DNA of 64,000 nt, taken from NCBI RefSeq assembly GCF_002013465.1, contig NZ_MAFC01000003.1:1-64000 (forward strand), given 5' to 3'. Below the pieces are notes generated by a model. The model was not told the DNA's origin. It did not search any database and was given only the letters and a program-made list of their open reading frames with translations. Both the position numbers and the translations under genes were made by a program. Shown here piece after piece: positions 19,701-29,500 of the stretch. The stretch's first letter is position 1. Each line of letters begins with the position of its first letter. The DNA is from Mycobacterium sp. D16R12. GTDB lineage: Bacteria; Actinomycetota; Actinomycetes; Mycobacteriales; Mycobacteriaceae.

Positions 19701-20438
19701 TTAACGCTGCACGTAGTCGTGCGTGCCAGCGCCGGTACGCAGCTGGTGACGCCCACGGCCCACCGAGCGCAGCGTGCCGTTCAAGTAGTCCTCGAACTCG
19801 GCCAGCTTGTTGTCGACGTAGATATCGCATTCACCACGTAGCCGGTCGGCTTCGGCGTGGGCCGCGTCGACCAGTCGGGTGGACTCGGCATTGGCTGCCT
19901 GGACGACCTCGGTCTGAGCCACCAGGCGCTGCTGCTCCTTGATGCCCTCCTGCACGGCCTTGTCATAGGACGCGTTGCCGGAATCGACCAAGCGATCCGC
20001 CTCCGCCTTGGCGCGGGCGACGGTGCTCTCCTGCTCGCGCTTGGCGTTGGCCACCGTGTGGGCCGCCTCTTCGCGTGCCTCGACGACGGTCTGCTCGGCG
20101 TGGTTGCGCGCCTCGGCAACCATGCGGTCGGCCTGCGACTTGGCATCCGCCAGCAGCCTGTCGGCCTCGTTACGGGCATGGCTGAGTGTCTGCTCGGCGT
20201 CGGCGTTCGACTTGCCGATCACCGTCTCGTGATGCTCCTTGGCCTCACGCAGCAACGAATCGCGTGCGTCGAGGACGTCCTGCGCGTCATCAAGCTCGCC
20301 GGGAATGGCGTCCTTGATGTCGTCAATGAGTTCCAGGACGTCACCGCGGGGCACTACGCATCCGGCGGTCATCGGAACACCGCGCGCTTCTTCCACAATG
20401 GCGCCCAGTTCGTCGAGCGCTTCAAATACTCGGTACAC
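19701..20438 (-). CDS. sepIVA: Septum-site DivIVA-domain protein SepIVA
   Basis: A 245-aa coiled-coil protein. The N-terminus (MYRVFEALDELGAIVEEARGVPMTAGCVVPRGDVLELIDDI) and long heptad-rich Ala/Glu/Arg region (about residues 60-215) match mycobacterial SepIVA (Rv2927c), a cell-division protein that acts at the septum and intracellular membrane domain. GTG 20438 is supported by GAAGGG 7 nt upstream. Ten base pairs separate it from DUF177-rnc-mutM. Confidence 0.9.
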   Translation of the reverse strand: MYRVFEALDELGAIVEEARGVPMTAGCVVPRGDVLELIDDIKDAIPGELDDAQDVLDARDSLLREAKEHHETVIGKSNADAEQTLSHARNEADRLLADAKSQADRMVAEARNHAEQTVVEAREEAAHTVANAKREQESTVARAKAEADRLVDSGNASYDKAVQEGIKEQQRLVAQTEVVQAANAESTRLVDAAHAEADRLRGECDIYVDNKLAEFEDYLNGTLRSVGRGRHQLRTGAGTHDYVQR

Positions 20439-20544
20439 GGCTACACCCTTCACGCGAGTTTCCACTGTTACCAGTGTGCCTGGTGTGACTGCTGTGACCG
20501 TGCTAGCTGACCGGTGTGTCGGCTATTTCTGCGCGGCCTCTTTT

Positions 20545-21030
20545 CTATTGTGCCTGGCCATGCAGTTTCCCGAGAAGTCGTTGATGAACAGCAGGGGGCA
20601 GCAACGCCGAGACATCTCCCCCGTAGGTCGCCACCTCCTTGGCAAGCGAGGACGAGACGAACGAATATGCGGGTGCGGTGGCGACGAAGAAGGTGTCCAC
20701 CCCCGCGATGTGCTTGTTCATCTGAGCCATCTGGAGTTCGTATTCGAAGTCGGTGCCGGTACGCAGCCCCTTGACGATCGCGTTGAAGCCACGCTGTCTG
20801 ACGAAGTCAACCAGCAGACCCTGCCCCGATTCGACGCGCAGATTGGGCAGGTCGGCGGCGGCCTCGCGGATCATCTCGATGCGCTCGTCGATGGTGAACA
20901 TGCCCGCTTTGTTGGGATTCACCAACACCGCGACGATGACCTCGTCGAACTGCGCCGCGGCTCGTTCGAAGACATCCAGATGCCCGAGGGTTACCGGATC
21001 GAACGAGCCGGGGCAGACAGCTCCCGTCAT
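20545..21030 (-). CDS. coaD: Phosphopantetheine adenylyltransferase
   Basis: CoaD makes dephospho-CoA from 4'-phosphopantetheine and ATP. The 161-aa protein has the nucleotidyltransferase motif TLGH in [14 protein letters not shown], the [19 protein letters not shown] substrate-binding helix and the SSSLAKEVA motif near the C-terminus. Its ATG overlaps the HdeD-like gene stop by 4 bp. Corresponds to Rv2965c. Confidence 0.97.
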   Translation of the reverse strand: MTGAVCPGSFDPVTLGHLDVFERAAAQFDEVIVAVLVNPNKAGMFTIDERIEMIREAAADLPNLRVESGQGLLVDFVRQRGFNAIVKGLRTGTDFEYELQMAQMNKHIAGVDTFFVATAPAYSFVSSSLAKEVATYGGDVSALLPPAVHQRLLGKLHGQAQ

Positions 21031-21587
21031 GCGGACGATTTAGTGGCCGAGCGAATTCCGATACCGCTTCCGATTTGCAGTACACCGATCACGATGAGCC
21101 AGATGCCGACGACGAGGGTGAGGGTGACGATCGAGCTGATCGGGTAGACGATGAGCACGATGCCCGCGATCGTCGAGATGACCCCGCTGAAGATCTGCCA
21201 GCCACGCCCCGGTAGGTCCTTGTCACCGATGGCAGTGATGGTGCCCGCGATGCCCTGGGCGATCCAGCCGACGCCGATCCAGATGGCCAGCAACAGAATC
21301 GAATTCAGCTCATCTTTGAAGCACAGCACACCGAGGACGAACGAAATCGCGCCGGTGAGGAACAACAGCACCCGCATGCCGGCGGATGACACCGGCAGCG
21401 TGAAGGCGAAGACGACCTGAGCGATACCGGATATCAACAGATATGCGCCGAAAGCGTATGCGGCGACGAGCAACGTGACTTGTGGCCATATCAGCACCAC
21501 GGCCCCCACGATTACCGCCAAAACTCCTGATACCACCGCTGTTTTCCAGAGGTGCTTGACGAGGTCCTGCCCGACACTTGTAGTCAT
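21027..21587 (-). CDS. HdeD/DUF308 family membrane protein
   Basis: A 186-aa protein with six evenly spaced hydrophobic helices arranged as repeated pairs, typical of the DUF308 (HdeD) family. The E. coli member is linked to acid resistance; the role here is unknown. TACCCT lies 6 nt before the ATG, so the mRNA may be leaderless. Coupled by a 4-bp overlap to coaD, which may therefore depend on this promoter. Confidence 0.85.
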   Translation of the reverse strand: MTTSVGQDLVKHLWKTAVVSGVLAVIVGAVVLIWPQVTLLVAAYAFGAYLLISGIAQVVFAFTLPVSSAGMRVLLFLTGAISFVLGVLCFKDELNSILLLAIWIGVGWIAQGIAGTITAIGDKDLPGRGWQIFSGVISTIAGIVLIVYPISSIVTLTLVVGIWLIVIGVLQIGSGIGIRSATKSSA

Positions 21588-21593
21588 ACCCCA

Positions 21594-21599
21594 AGGGTA
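21594..21599 (-). promoter_or_regulatory. -10 box of HdeD-coaD
   Basis: TACCCT on the minus strand with 6 nt to the ATG at 21587, matching TANNNT at leaderless spacing. Confidence 0.5.
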
Positions 21600-21672
21600 T
21601 TTCGTCGGGAACGGGCGCGGGGACTTATCAGCGGCGATTCGTGCAGTGCGTTACAGACTCACAATGATTCTG

Positions 21673-22143
21673 TTATCTCCTGACCGGGCAGGTGAACTCA
21701 AGTTCGAATGTCGCGGGCGTGTTCAGGCCTGCCGTTGCGCCGCCGGCAATCTTGTAGGACTGCCCGGACTTGGTCACCGTCGGTTCGGTCGCACCATGCC
21801 CCGAGTTGTACATCACCGGGTGGCCATCGATGACGCCCAGGGTGAGACTCTGGAGCTTCGGGTTGTCGCCCGCTGCAAGCGTGGCGGCAATCCCATCACT
21901 AAAGCTGCCGATGTTCACGAAGGTCATATCGGCTGCGGTCACACACTCGACCCGATTCTCAACCGATCTCACGACACCGTCGACAACCACACGCGGTCCG
22001 GCCGCCTGGACATCGCCTGCCGAACTAGAAGCCGGAGTGTTCGCCTGCGAGTCATGGCGTAAGCCCCCACCCGACGAACAGCCGGCCAGGCACACGGCAG
22101 CCGACACAACACCACCCATCACCACTATTCCGCCGTAACGCAT
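21673..22143 (-). CDS. LpqH-type lipoprotein
   Basis: A 156-aa lipoprotein of the 19-kDa antigen family. The signal peptide ends in lipobox LAGC (Cys22), followed by a Ser/Gly/Ala-rich linker. The globular part shows the LpqH pattern: VVDGVVRSVENRVECVTAAD, an LTLGVIDGHPVMYNSG segment, and a terminal FELEFTC, with two cysteines likely disulphide-bonded. ATG 22143 has GGGAGGG 5 nt upstream. Expected to be triacylated and surface-exposed. Confidence 0.85.
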   Translation of the reverse strand: MRYGGIVVMGGVVSAAVCLAGCSSGGGLRHDSQANTPASSSAGDVQAAGPRVVVDGVVRSVENRVECVTAADMTFVNIGSFSDGIAATLAAGDNPKLQSLTLGVIDGHPVMYNSGHGATEPTVTKSGQSYKIAGGATAGLNTPATFELEFTCPVRR

Positions 22144-22201
22144 GTGCGCCCTCCCGTCCACCTCGGCCGATGATCCGATCCAGACTAATTCGGCCACTGC
22201 A

Positions 22202-23134
22202 CTAATCCCACCAAAACTTCCAGGTTCGCGCACCACTGATCTGCCGGGCATACGCGCTCAAGGTGCCCGCACCCTGATCGATGTTGTCGGGACAAAACCC
22301 GTAGTGCTCGTAGCCGACCGGCACCGAGAGATCGGAGCCCGGCGGACGCGTCACCTCCACGTCAATGGCGTCGAAGTCCACGGTCGTGAGCACCGCACCG
22401 AATCGGTCTTCCCAGGACCGAAGGACCGCCGACAGTGCCACCTCGGAAAGGTCGTCGTTCACGCCGTGAGTCCATCCCAGGGCATTGAGCGCGTCGGCCG
22501 GACGTGTCGTCGGCACCAGAATCAGCAGCGAACCCTGCTCCAGGCGGTCGGCGGTCAACGCGAGCGCGCGCTGGGGCGGCTGGGTGCGCTGCTCCAGCGT
22601 GATAGGCGCCACCGGTACATCGATGGCCGCAGCGTTAGCCGACGAAACCTCTTTGACAAGAAAGGATTTCGCGTCGACGGCTCCGACATCGGCGGGTTCG
22701 GCAAGGTGCCGGAGGTCTTCGGGATCCGACCATGGCCGACGAAGATCCCCACTCAGTCCACGGGAGGCCAAGGGCCACAGTCCCGTTCGGTCGAAACGGC
22801 CCGCCAATCGCAACCAGAGCGACTGGATGTCAACCACCGCGGCATTGCTCACCCACGCCAGCGAACGGCCCGCCGGACTGATGATCAGGTGCCCTTCGGG
22901 CAGCTTGATGCCGTCCACGCTCCACTTAGCGGCATTCTCGGGACGCGGCAGCTGACCCGCACGCCCGGCATGGACCGGCACCAGAAGTTCGGCGTAGGCG
23001 GGCAGATCATGCGCGGGTTCGGGATTTCCCACAATCGCGCGGGTACTCCAGTAGGCCTGACCGAACAGGTACGACAGCCCGAGCACGAGGACGGCGACGA
23101 TTGCGCTCAGCGATGTCCACCCTTTTGGCCCCAC
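22202..23134 (-). CDS. DUF4253-like membrane-anchored protein
   Basis: A 310-aa protein with one N-terminal membrane helix (SLSAIVAVLVLGLSYLFG). The C-terminal part (VALSAVLRSWEDRFGAVLTTVDFDAIDVEVTRPP...) resembles the DUF4253 domain, of unknown function. The start is GTG 23134 with TAATCT 6 nt upstream (leaderless layout). It is followed by the LpqH-like gene after 58 bp on the same strand. No enzymatic motif is visible. Confidence 0.65.
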   Translation of the reverse strand: MGPKGWTSLSAIVAVLVLGLSYLFGQAYWSTRAIVGNPEPAHDLPAYAELLVPVHAGRAGQLPRPENAAKWSVDGIKLPEGHLIISPAGRSLAWVSNAAVVDIQSLWLRLAGRFDRTGLWPLASRGLSGDLRRPWSDPEDLRHLAEPADVGAVDAKSFLVKEVSSANAAAIDVPVAPITLEQRTQPPQRALALTADRLEQGSLLILVPTTRPADALNALGWTHGVNDDLSEVALSAVLRSWEDRFGAVLTTVDFDAIDVEVTRPPGSDLSVPVGYEHYGFCPDNIDQGAGTLSAYARQISGARTWKFWWD

Positions 23135-23140
23135 CCTCGC

Positions 23141-23146
23141 AGATTA
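23141..23146 (-). promoter_or_regulatory. -10 box of the DUF4253-like gene
   Basis: TAATCT on the minus strand, 6 nt before GTG 23134. Matches TANNNT at the spacing seen in leaderless mycobacterial genes. Confidence 0.5.
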
Positions 23147-23162
23147 GCTGAGTGGCCGGGCC

Positions 23163-24272
23163 TCAGCTGGAGGCCAGCATCCCATTCGCCTCATCTGCGG
23201 GTGCGTTTTCTCGCGCAGCGCGGCGGGCGCGATTCTCCCGGAGTGCTTGCCGTGCGGACTCCAGGGTGGTGTTGCGTGGATCGATCCCTTCCCTCTCGAA
23301 GCCCCGCACCGCAATCGGCAAATAGAAGAACTTCAGAGGAAGGACACGCTCGAGAACCGCGTAGAACCGCCGAAACATAGCCGTGAAGCGGCGCAGCATC
23401 TCCTCGTCCTCGGGGGTCCATTCCACGTTGAACAGCTCCCGCACATGGGATGGATAACTACCGAGAACGACTTGCCGCCGACCCACCAGCCAGGGCCACA
23501 CAAATTTCTTCATGACCGGAGGCCACCACCGCGGCGCTACGCGGCGCTCCATAAATTGTTCCAGCATGGCCTGAGTTACCTGCGAGTTCACCAAATGGTT
23601 GTGCTCGATGTTTTCCAAATACCGTTCGAAATCTTCGTACGTATCGGGCTGAGAACTATCATCGACCCCCCATATGCTGTACCACTCCTTGGATTCCTCA
23701 AATATCTGCTCCTTTATCGCGCGTGGCATTGCCCCGCCGAAATGCAGCCGCTCGATTACCAGTAGCATGTGGTGATAAAAGAAGGTGGCATGCGCGAAAT
23801 AGAAGGTTTCTGCATTCAAAGCATGAAACGTACCGTCCTGCAGCGCGCCTTTGACGGACTTGTGCATGTTACGGGTCTTTAGCCCGTATTTCTTCGCATC
23901 TTCCGGAGCGTCGTACACCGAGCCGTAAATGTACTCACGGGATTGCTGACGCCTTTTCTTATATATCGTGGCGCGTGCACGGAAAGAACTGTCACCAGTG
24001 AAAAGAACAGAACCTGCGGTCCCTCTCGCCATCTGCGGCCATGCACCCGCAATAGGACCCAACACCCCGCTACCGAAATACATCACGTCAAGACGCCCCC
24101 AATACTTCCATATCAGGGAATCAGCAGGAATCGGATGCTGACAAAGATCTTTCCGTCGCAGACTATTATCTCCGGTAAATTCTGTCACCCTGACGTCTTC
24201 CGGGATTACCAGCTCCGGATCGAATGTTGTTTGCATGATTTTCTTAAATGCCTTGATACTCCGGACCACCAC
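23163..24272 (-). CDS. DUF2236 (MpaB-type) oxygenase
   Basis: A 369-aa protein resembling the DUF2236 family, whose characterised members (rubber oxygenase Lcp, latex/MpaB relatives) are haem oxygenases. Segments consistent with the family are GPIAGAWPQMARGT..LFTG, ATFFYHHMLLVIERLHFGG and the basic C-terminal part. The start GTG 24272 has AAGGAG 6 nt upstream. The first two-thirds is clearly richer in A+T than its neighbours, suggesting acquisition by transfer. A second, unrelated-looking family member lies at 60703-61920. Substrate unknown. Confidence 0.7.
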   Translation of the reverse strand: MVVRSIKAFKKIMQTTFDPELVIPEDVRVTEFTGDNSLRRKDLCQHPIPADSLIWKYWGRLDVMYFGSGVLGPIAGAWPQMARGTAGSVLFTGDSSFRARATIYKKRRQQSREYIYGSVYDAPEDAKKYGLKTRNMHKSVKGALQDGTFHALNAETFYFAHATFFYHHMLLVIERLHFGGAMPRAIKEQIFEESKEWYSIWGVDDSSQPDTYEDFERYLENIEHNHLVNSQVTQAMLEQFMERRVAPRWWPPVMKKFVWPWLVGRRQVVLGSYPSHVRELFNVEWTPEDEEMLRRFTAMFRRFYAVLERVLPLKFFYLPIAVRGFEREGIDPRNTTLESARQALRENRARRAARENAPADEANGMLASS

Positions 24273-24330
24273 GTCAGACTCCTTGCGTTGCCGACACCCG
24301 ATATTTGACTAACCCCACCACAACTGTGAC

Positions 24331-24351
24331 TCACCTCACATTAAGAGGTGA
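24331..24351. promoter_or_regulatory. Perfect inverted repeat upstream of the DUF2236 gene
   Basis: TCACCTC-N7-GAGGTGA is a perfect 7-bp palindrome with a 7-nt AT-rich spacer, about 60 bp before the oxygenase start. It has no U-tract, so it looks more like an operator for a dimeric regulator than a terminator of the preceding gene. The regulator is unknown. Confidence 0.45.
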
Positions 24352-24465
24352 TGATGCTCCCGGCACCACCCAAAATCAAGGGAAGTACGGATGGTTTCGG
24401 AGCAGACCGAATCAAGGATTCGTACGGGTAGTTGTTAAGCAGCTTGATTGGCAATACCTGAGCGG

Positions 24466-25038
24466 CTAATTCCCGGGTTGATCGACGGCCGGGGCCTGAT
24501 CGTCCGCGGGCGGAGTCGCGGGGCACTTGCCGGTGCCGACGGGGTGCTGATTCTGCATGGACGCCAATGTGCTGTCCGGAATCACTCCGCTGAATCTGTC
24601 GGTCACCGACTTCAGCAGGCTGCCGGACCCACAAATCTCGTTGAGCGGTGACACCGGGCTGGTCGGTGACAGCACCGGACCATCGGTCGCCAGCGGACCG
24701 CCCGAAGCCGTCAGCGGGCCGTTGGCCGACAGGGGACCGCTGGGAGATAACAGCGGACCTTCCGCCGACAACGGACCACCCGGCGCTCCCAGGCCCGCAA
24801 TCGGTGCCGGTAGTCCGGCAGACAAGGCATCGTTAGCAGCTGATGGGCCGACCGGCGCCTTCGCACCTCCCGGCAGCAGGTTCGCGACAGGTGATGACGC
24901 GGAAGGCGCCGGCGCAGGCGGTGCCGGTGAATCGCCGTCGTCGGCCAGTGCCAGACCAGCGGCGGCGAGCGATACCGCGCCAGATGCCACCGCCACCACT
25001 ACCGCTCTACACCACATGGTGAGCAAGACTAAGCGCAC
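24466..25038 (-). CDS. Secreted Gly/Pro/Leu-repeat protein
   Basis: A 190-aa exported protein of unknown function. A signal peptide (hydrophobic Ala/Val core, then ALADDGDS) is followed by Pro/Ala-rich sequence and a central array of GPL-type repeats (GPLSAEGPLLSPSGPLSANG, then GPLTASGGPL and GPVLSP), then a segment with two cysteines. The DNA of the array shows matching 12-15 bp repeats. GTG 25038 lies just after the dienelactone hydrolase stop; ATG 25017 is an alternative start. Likely a cell-wall or extracellular protein. Confidence 0.65.
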   Translation of the reverse strand: MRLVLLTMWCRAVVVAVASGAVSLAAAGLALADDGDSPAPPAPAPSASSPVANLLPGGAKAPVGPSAANDALSAGLPAPIAGLGAPGGPLSAEGPLLSPSGPLSANGPLTASGGPLATDGPVLSPTSPVSPLNEICGSGSLLKSVTDRFSGVIPDSTLASMQNQHPVGTGKCPATPPADDQAPAVDQPGN

Positions 25039-25039
25039 A

Positions 25040-25930
25040 TCAGCCGATGTGCTGACCGAACCAGGCGCTCAGACGCTGCCAGGCATCTGCCGCCGCGCCG
25101 GGGTTGTAGCGCGGGCCGCTGTCGTTGAAGAAGGCATGGTCGGCGCCGGGTTCCACGACGATCTCGTGGACCAGGCCCGCCCGCTGTAACGCCGCGGCCG
25201 CCTGGTCCTTCGATGAGGTGACCCGCTTGTCGAGCTCACCGTAGAAAGCGAGGACGGCCGCCTTCGACTGTGAAAAGTCTGGATTATCAGGAAGCGGACC
25301 ATAGAACGGAACGGCCGCTGTGAGCCTGGGCTCCCCCGATGCCAGGAGCTGCCAAATCAGGCCACCACCGAAGCAGAATCCCACCGCGCCGACGGGCTTG
25401 TCCGGCACGCGGCGCAGAATCTCGTCCACACCGGACTTCAGGTCCGCGACGAAGCGTTCCGTCGAGACCTTGCCCAGCGCCCCCGTCGCCTCGGCCGGAT
25501 CCTTGAACGTCGAGGTGCCGCCCTCCTCGGAGAGCAGGTCAATGGCCAGCGACGAATATCCGACGCCCGCAAGCCGTCCCGCGACAGAACCAACCCAGTC
25601 ATTGAGGCCCTTGTTCTCATGAATAACCAGCACCGAGCCGCGCGCCTGCGCTGCCGGTGCCCATGCCCCCTGGAGCGTGCCGTTGGGCCCGTTCCAGGTA
25701 ATCGGCTCCGTCGCGACCGCTTTGTCCTTACCCGGAGGCGGCGGGGTGGAGACCGACGTCGCAGTGGCGACGGGTTTGTCGTCGCTGCCGCAGGCCGCGA
25801 TGAGGGCGCTGGCGGCGGCGGTACCGACGCCCAGGAGTGCCAGCCGACGGATGGCCTCACGGCGCGTCAGCAGTCCCTCGACATGGTCAGTGGCGATCTC
25901 TTCGGCGATGTACCGCTGCAGCGGGGTCAT
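25040..25930 (-). CDS. Dienelactone hydrolase family lipoprotein
   Basis: A 296-aa alpha/beta hydrolase. The N-terminus has a twin-arginine-like LTRREAIRRLALLG followed by IAAC, so it is probably a Tat-exported lipoprotein. The catalytic Cys lies in GFCFGG, with later Asp (FYGELDKRV) and His (GADHAFF) giving the Cys-Asp-His triad of dienelactone hydrolases. The natural substrate is unknown. The repeat-rich secreted gene follows after 1 bp and may be co-transcribed. Confidence 0.87.
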   Translation of the reverse strand: MTPLQRYIAEEIATDHVEGLLTRREAIRRLALLGVGTAAASALIAACGSDDKPVATATSVSTPPPPGKDKAVATEPITWNGPNGTLQGAWAPAAQARGSVLVIHENKGLNDWVGSVAGRLAGVGYSSLAIDLLSEEGGTSTFKDPAEATGALGKVSTERFVADLKSGVDEILRRVPDKPVGAVGFCFGGGLIWQLLASGEPRLTAAVPFYGPLPDNPDFSQSKAAVLAFYGELDKRVTSSKDQAAAALQRAGLVHEIVVEPGADHAFFNDSGPRYNPGAAADAWQRLSAWFGQHIG

Positions 25931-25982
25931 GAGCAGAGTGTGCGCCCGATAGGTAAACGCGCGCTGTGGATTACCTGGACAG

Positions 25983-26528
25983 TTACAGAGATCCCAGCTC
26001 TAACCGCGTTCCCCCGTACTTGCGGGAGGACACCTCCCAGCCATCCGGCCACACCACCTCGGGCCCCGACGCGTCACGCTCGAGCACCACAAGAGCCTCG
26101 TCGCTGACCCAATGATCGGTCAGGCGCAACAACAGAACCGAAACCTCCTCGGCGGAAACCGAATACGGTGGATCAGCAAGGACCAGATCGTAGGCACGGT
26201 TGGGCGATGTCGACAGGAACGTCGCTACCGCAGACTGCCGCAGCTCGGTACCGGGCAGGCCTACCGTCGCGATATTGGCCGAGATCACCTTCGACGCGGC
26301 GGCGTTCGACTCCACGAACGTGACGTGTTCCGCACCGCGTGAGAGCGCTTCCAGGCCCAGCGCACCGGAGCCTGCGAACAGATCGAGGACCGCGATTCCG
26401 TCGAAGTCCAAGCGCGCCTGCAGCATGCTGAACAGTGCTTCCCGCACCCGATCCGTGGTGGGTCGGGTTCCCTTCGGCGGCACCGCGATCCGGCGTCCGC
26501 CCGCGGCACCGGCGATGATCCGGGTCAG
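25983..26528 (-). CDS. rsmD: 16S rRNA m2G966 methyltransferase RsmD
   Basis: RsmD methylates G966 of 16S rRNA using S-adenosylmethionine. The protein shows GTRPTTDRVREALF, motif I VLDLFAGSGALGLEAL and the catalytic DPPY. The family N-terminus (TRIIAGAAGGRRIAVPPKG) is encoded upstream of the first ATG/GTG/TTG (GTG 26483), so translation must begin earlier. The only plausible codon is CTG 26528, overlapping the pyc stop as CTGA, with GGTGGTGATC upstream (close to the 16S anti-SD complement). This gives 181 aa and matches Rv2966c in layout. Confidence 0.9.
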   Translation of the reverse strand: MTRIIAGAAGGRRIAVPPKGTRPTTDRVREALFSMLQARLDFDGIAVLDLFAGSGALGLEALSRGAEHVTFVESNAAASKVISANIATVGLPGTELRQSAVATFLSTSPNRAYDLVLADPPYSVSAEEVSVLLLRLTDHWVSDEALVVLERDASGPEVVWPDGWEVSSRKYGGTRLELGSL

Positions 26529-29500
26529 CTGATCACCACCAGCAGATCCCCACCCTCGACCTGAGAGGTCTCGGTCAACGCCACCCGCGCCACGGTTCCC
26601 GCCTTGGGCGCGGTGATGGAGGCCTCCATCTTCATGGCCTCGATGGTGCCAATGGTCTCGCCAGCCGTAACCTTCTGGCCCGAAACCACATTGAGCGTCA
26701 CCACACCTGCGAAAGGCGCGGGCACATGATCGGCATTGTTCCGATCGGCCTTCTCGGCACTGGCCACCGCACTGTCGATGCTCCGGTCACGCACCTGCAC
26801 GGGGCGGAGCTGACCATTGAGGATGCACATGACTGTCCGCATACCGCGCTCGTCAGCATCCGAGATCGCCTCTATCCCGATGAGCAGCTCGACGCCCTTC
26901 TCCAGCTTGACGCGGTGCTCTTCCCCGTACCGCAGGCCATAGAAGAACTGGTTGGCCGAAAGCCGTGAGGTGTCGCCGTACTGCTCGCGATGGGCCAGGA
27001 ATTCCTTGGTCGGACCGGGGAACAACAGGCGGTTCAACGCCGCCCGCCGGGTCGCGCTGTCGCCATCGAGCTGGGTCTGGTCATCGGCCGTGAGCTCAAC
27101 CTCCGCACGGGCGGGACCGCGACCTTCGAGCGCGCGAGTTCGGAACGGCTCGGGCCAGCCGCCGGGCGGGTCGCCCAGCTCCCCGCGCAGGAACCCGATC
27201 ACCGACTCCGGGATATCAAAACGTCCAGGATCTGAGGCAAATTCGTCGGCACTCACACCGGTACCCACCAACGCCAGGGCCAGGTCGCCTACCACCTTCG
27301 AGGACGGCGTCACCTTGACCAGACGTCCGAGCATCCTGTCGGCGGCCGCATATCGTGCCTCGATCTCCTCGAACTGGTCCCCCAGACCCAATGCGATGGC
27401 CTGCTGGCGCAGGTTCGACAGCTGCCCACCGGGGATCTCGTGGGTGTACACCCGTCCCGTCGGTGACGGGAGCCCTGATTCGAAGGGCGCGTATACCTTT
27501 CGCAGCGCCTCCCAGTACGGCTCCAGATCGCATACCGCGGTCAATGACACTCCGGTGTCGTATTCGCTATGCGCGGCCGCTGCCACGATCGCCGACAACG
27601 ACGGCTGGCTGGTGGTTCCGGCCATGGGTGCCGCAGCGCCGTCCACCGCATCGGCCCCCGCCTGCCAGGCCGCCAGGTAGGTCGCCAGCTGCCCACCCGC
27701 GGTGTCATGGGTGTGCACATGCACCGGCAGGTCGAACCGGGACCGCAGTGCCGTCACCAGTGTCGCCGCCGCGGGCGGACGCAACAGGCCCGCCATGTCC
27801 TTGATCGCGAGCACATGTGCACCCGCGTCGACGATCTGCTCGGCAAGCTTGAGGTAGTAATCCAGCGTGTACAGATTCTCACCGGGGCTGGACAGGTCTC
27901 CGGTGTAACACATGGCGACCTCGGCGACCGAGCCGCCGACCTCACGCACGGCGTCAATGGCGGGGCGCATCGCCTCGATATTGTTGAGCGCGTCGAAGAT
28001 TCGGTAGATGTCTACCCCGGTCGCAGTCGCCTCGCGAATGAACGCCTTGGTCACCGTCTCTGGATATGGCGTGTACCCCACAGTGTTTCGGCCACGCAGC
28101 AACATCTGCAGGCAGATATTCGGGACGGCCTCACGCAGCTCGGCAAGGCGCTCCCACGGATCTTCCTTCAGAAAACGAAGCGCCACATCGTAAGTCGCGC
28201 CGCCCCAGGCCTCGATCGAGAGCAGCTCGGGAGTGAGCCGCGCCACGTACGGTGCGACCGCGAGCAGGCCGGTGGTACGCACCCGGGTGGCCAACAGCGA
28301 CTGGTGCGCGTCACGGAAGGTGGTGTCGGTCAGACCGACGGCCTTCTGCTCCCGCAGCGCCTTCGCGAATCCCTCAGGGCCCAGGGCCAACAGTCGCTGG
28401 CGCGAACCATCCGGCGCTGGTGCCGACAAGTCGATCGACGGCAACTTGTCATGCGGGTACACCTTCGAGGGCTTGGCCCCGTGAGGCTTGTTGACCGTGA
28501 CATCGGCCAGGTAGTTCAGGATCTTTGTGCCGCGGTCGGCCGAGGATCGCGCCGTCAGCAGCTGCGGGCGTTCCTCGATGAATGAGGTTGTGACATGTCC
28601 CGACCGAAAATCCGGGTCATCCAGAACCGCCTGGAGGAACGGGATATTCGTGGCGACACCACGGATACGGAACTCGGCGACGGCGCGGCGGGCTCGCGCC
28701 ACCGCGGTCTGGAAGTCCCGCCCGCGGCAGGTCAGCTTCACCAGCATCGAATCGAAGTGCGCGCCCACCTCGGCACCCAGCGTCGTCCCGCCGTCCAGGC
28801 GAATACCTGCACCGCCCGGGCTGCGGTAGGCGGTGATGCGGCCGGTGTCGGGGCGGAAACCGTTGGCCGGGTCCTCGGTGGTGATCCGGCATTGCAAGGC
28901 GAAGCCCCGCGGCGGCGCCAACGTGTCCTGGTGCAGGCCAAGGTCGTCCAGTGTCTCGCCGGAGGCGATGCGCAGCTGGCTCGCCACCAGGTCCACATCG
29001 GTGATCTCCTCGGTCACCGTGTGCTCCACCTGAATCCGGGGATTCATCTCGATGAAGACGTGCTTACCGCGCTCATCAAGCAGGAATTCGACGGTGCCTG
29101 CGCAGCTGTACCCGATGTGACGCGCGAAAGCGACAGCGTCCGAACAAATCTGCTCGCGCAGCCCAGCGGGCAGATTGGGTGCGGGGGCCAGCTCGATGAC
29201 CTTCTGGTGGCGCCGTTGCACACTACAGTCGCGCTCGTAGAGGTGGATGACGTTGCCCGCGGTGTCCGCGAGGATCTGCACCTCAATGTGCCGGGGGTTG
29301 ATGACGGCCTGCTCCAGAAAGACCGTCGGGTCTCCGAATGCCGACTCGGCCTCCCGGCTGGCCGCCTCGATCGCCTCGCGCAGCTGCTCGCGCTCCGCAA
29401 CTCGGCGCATGCCGCGGCCACCGCCACCGGCGACCGCCTTGACGAATACCGGAAACTCCATCGACTCGGAGGCTGCCAGCAGCTCCTCGACCGAAGCCGA

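Noticed and set aside
24341..24634. Alternative minus-strand frame extending past the secreted GPL-repeat protein (tail ends GGAGSIITS)
   Set aside because: Could suggest a frameshift extension, but the repeat array and its stop at 24466 are coherent and the tail has no known features.
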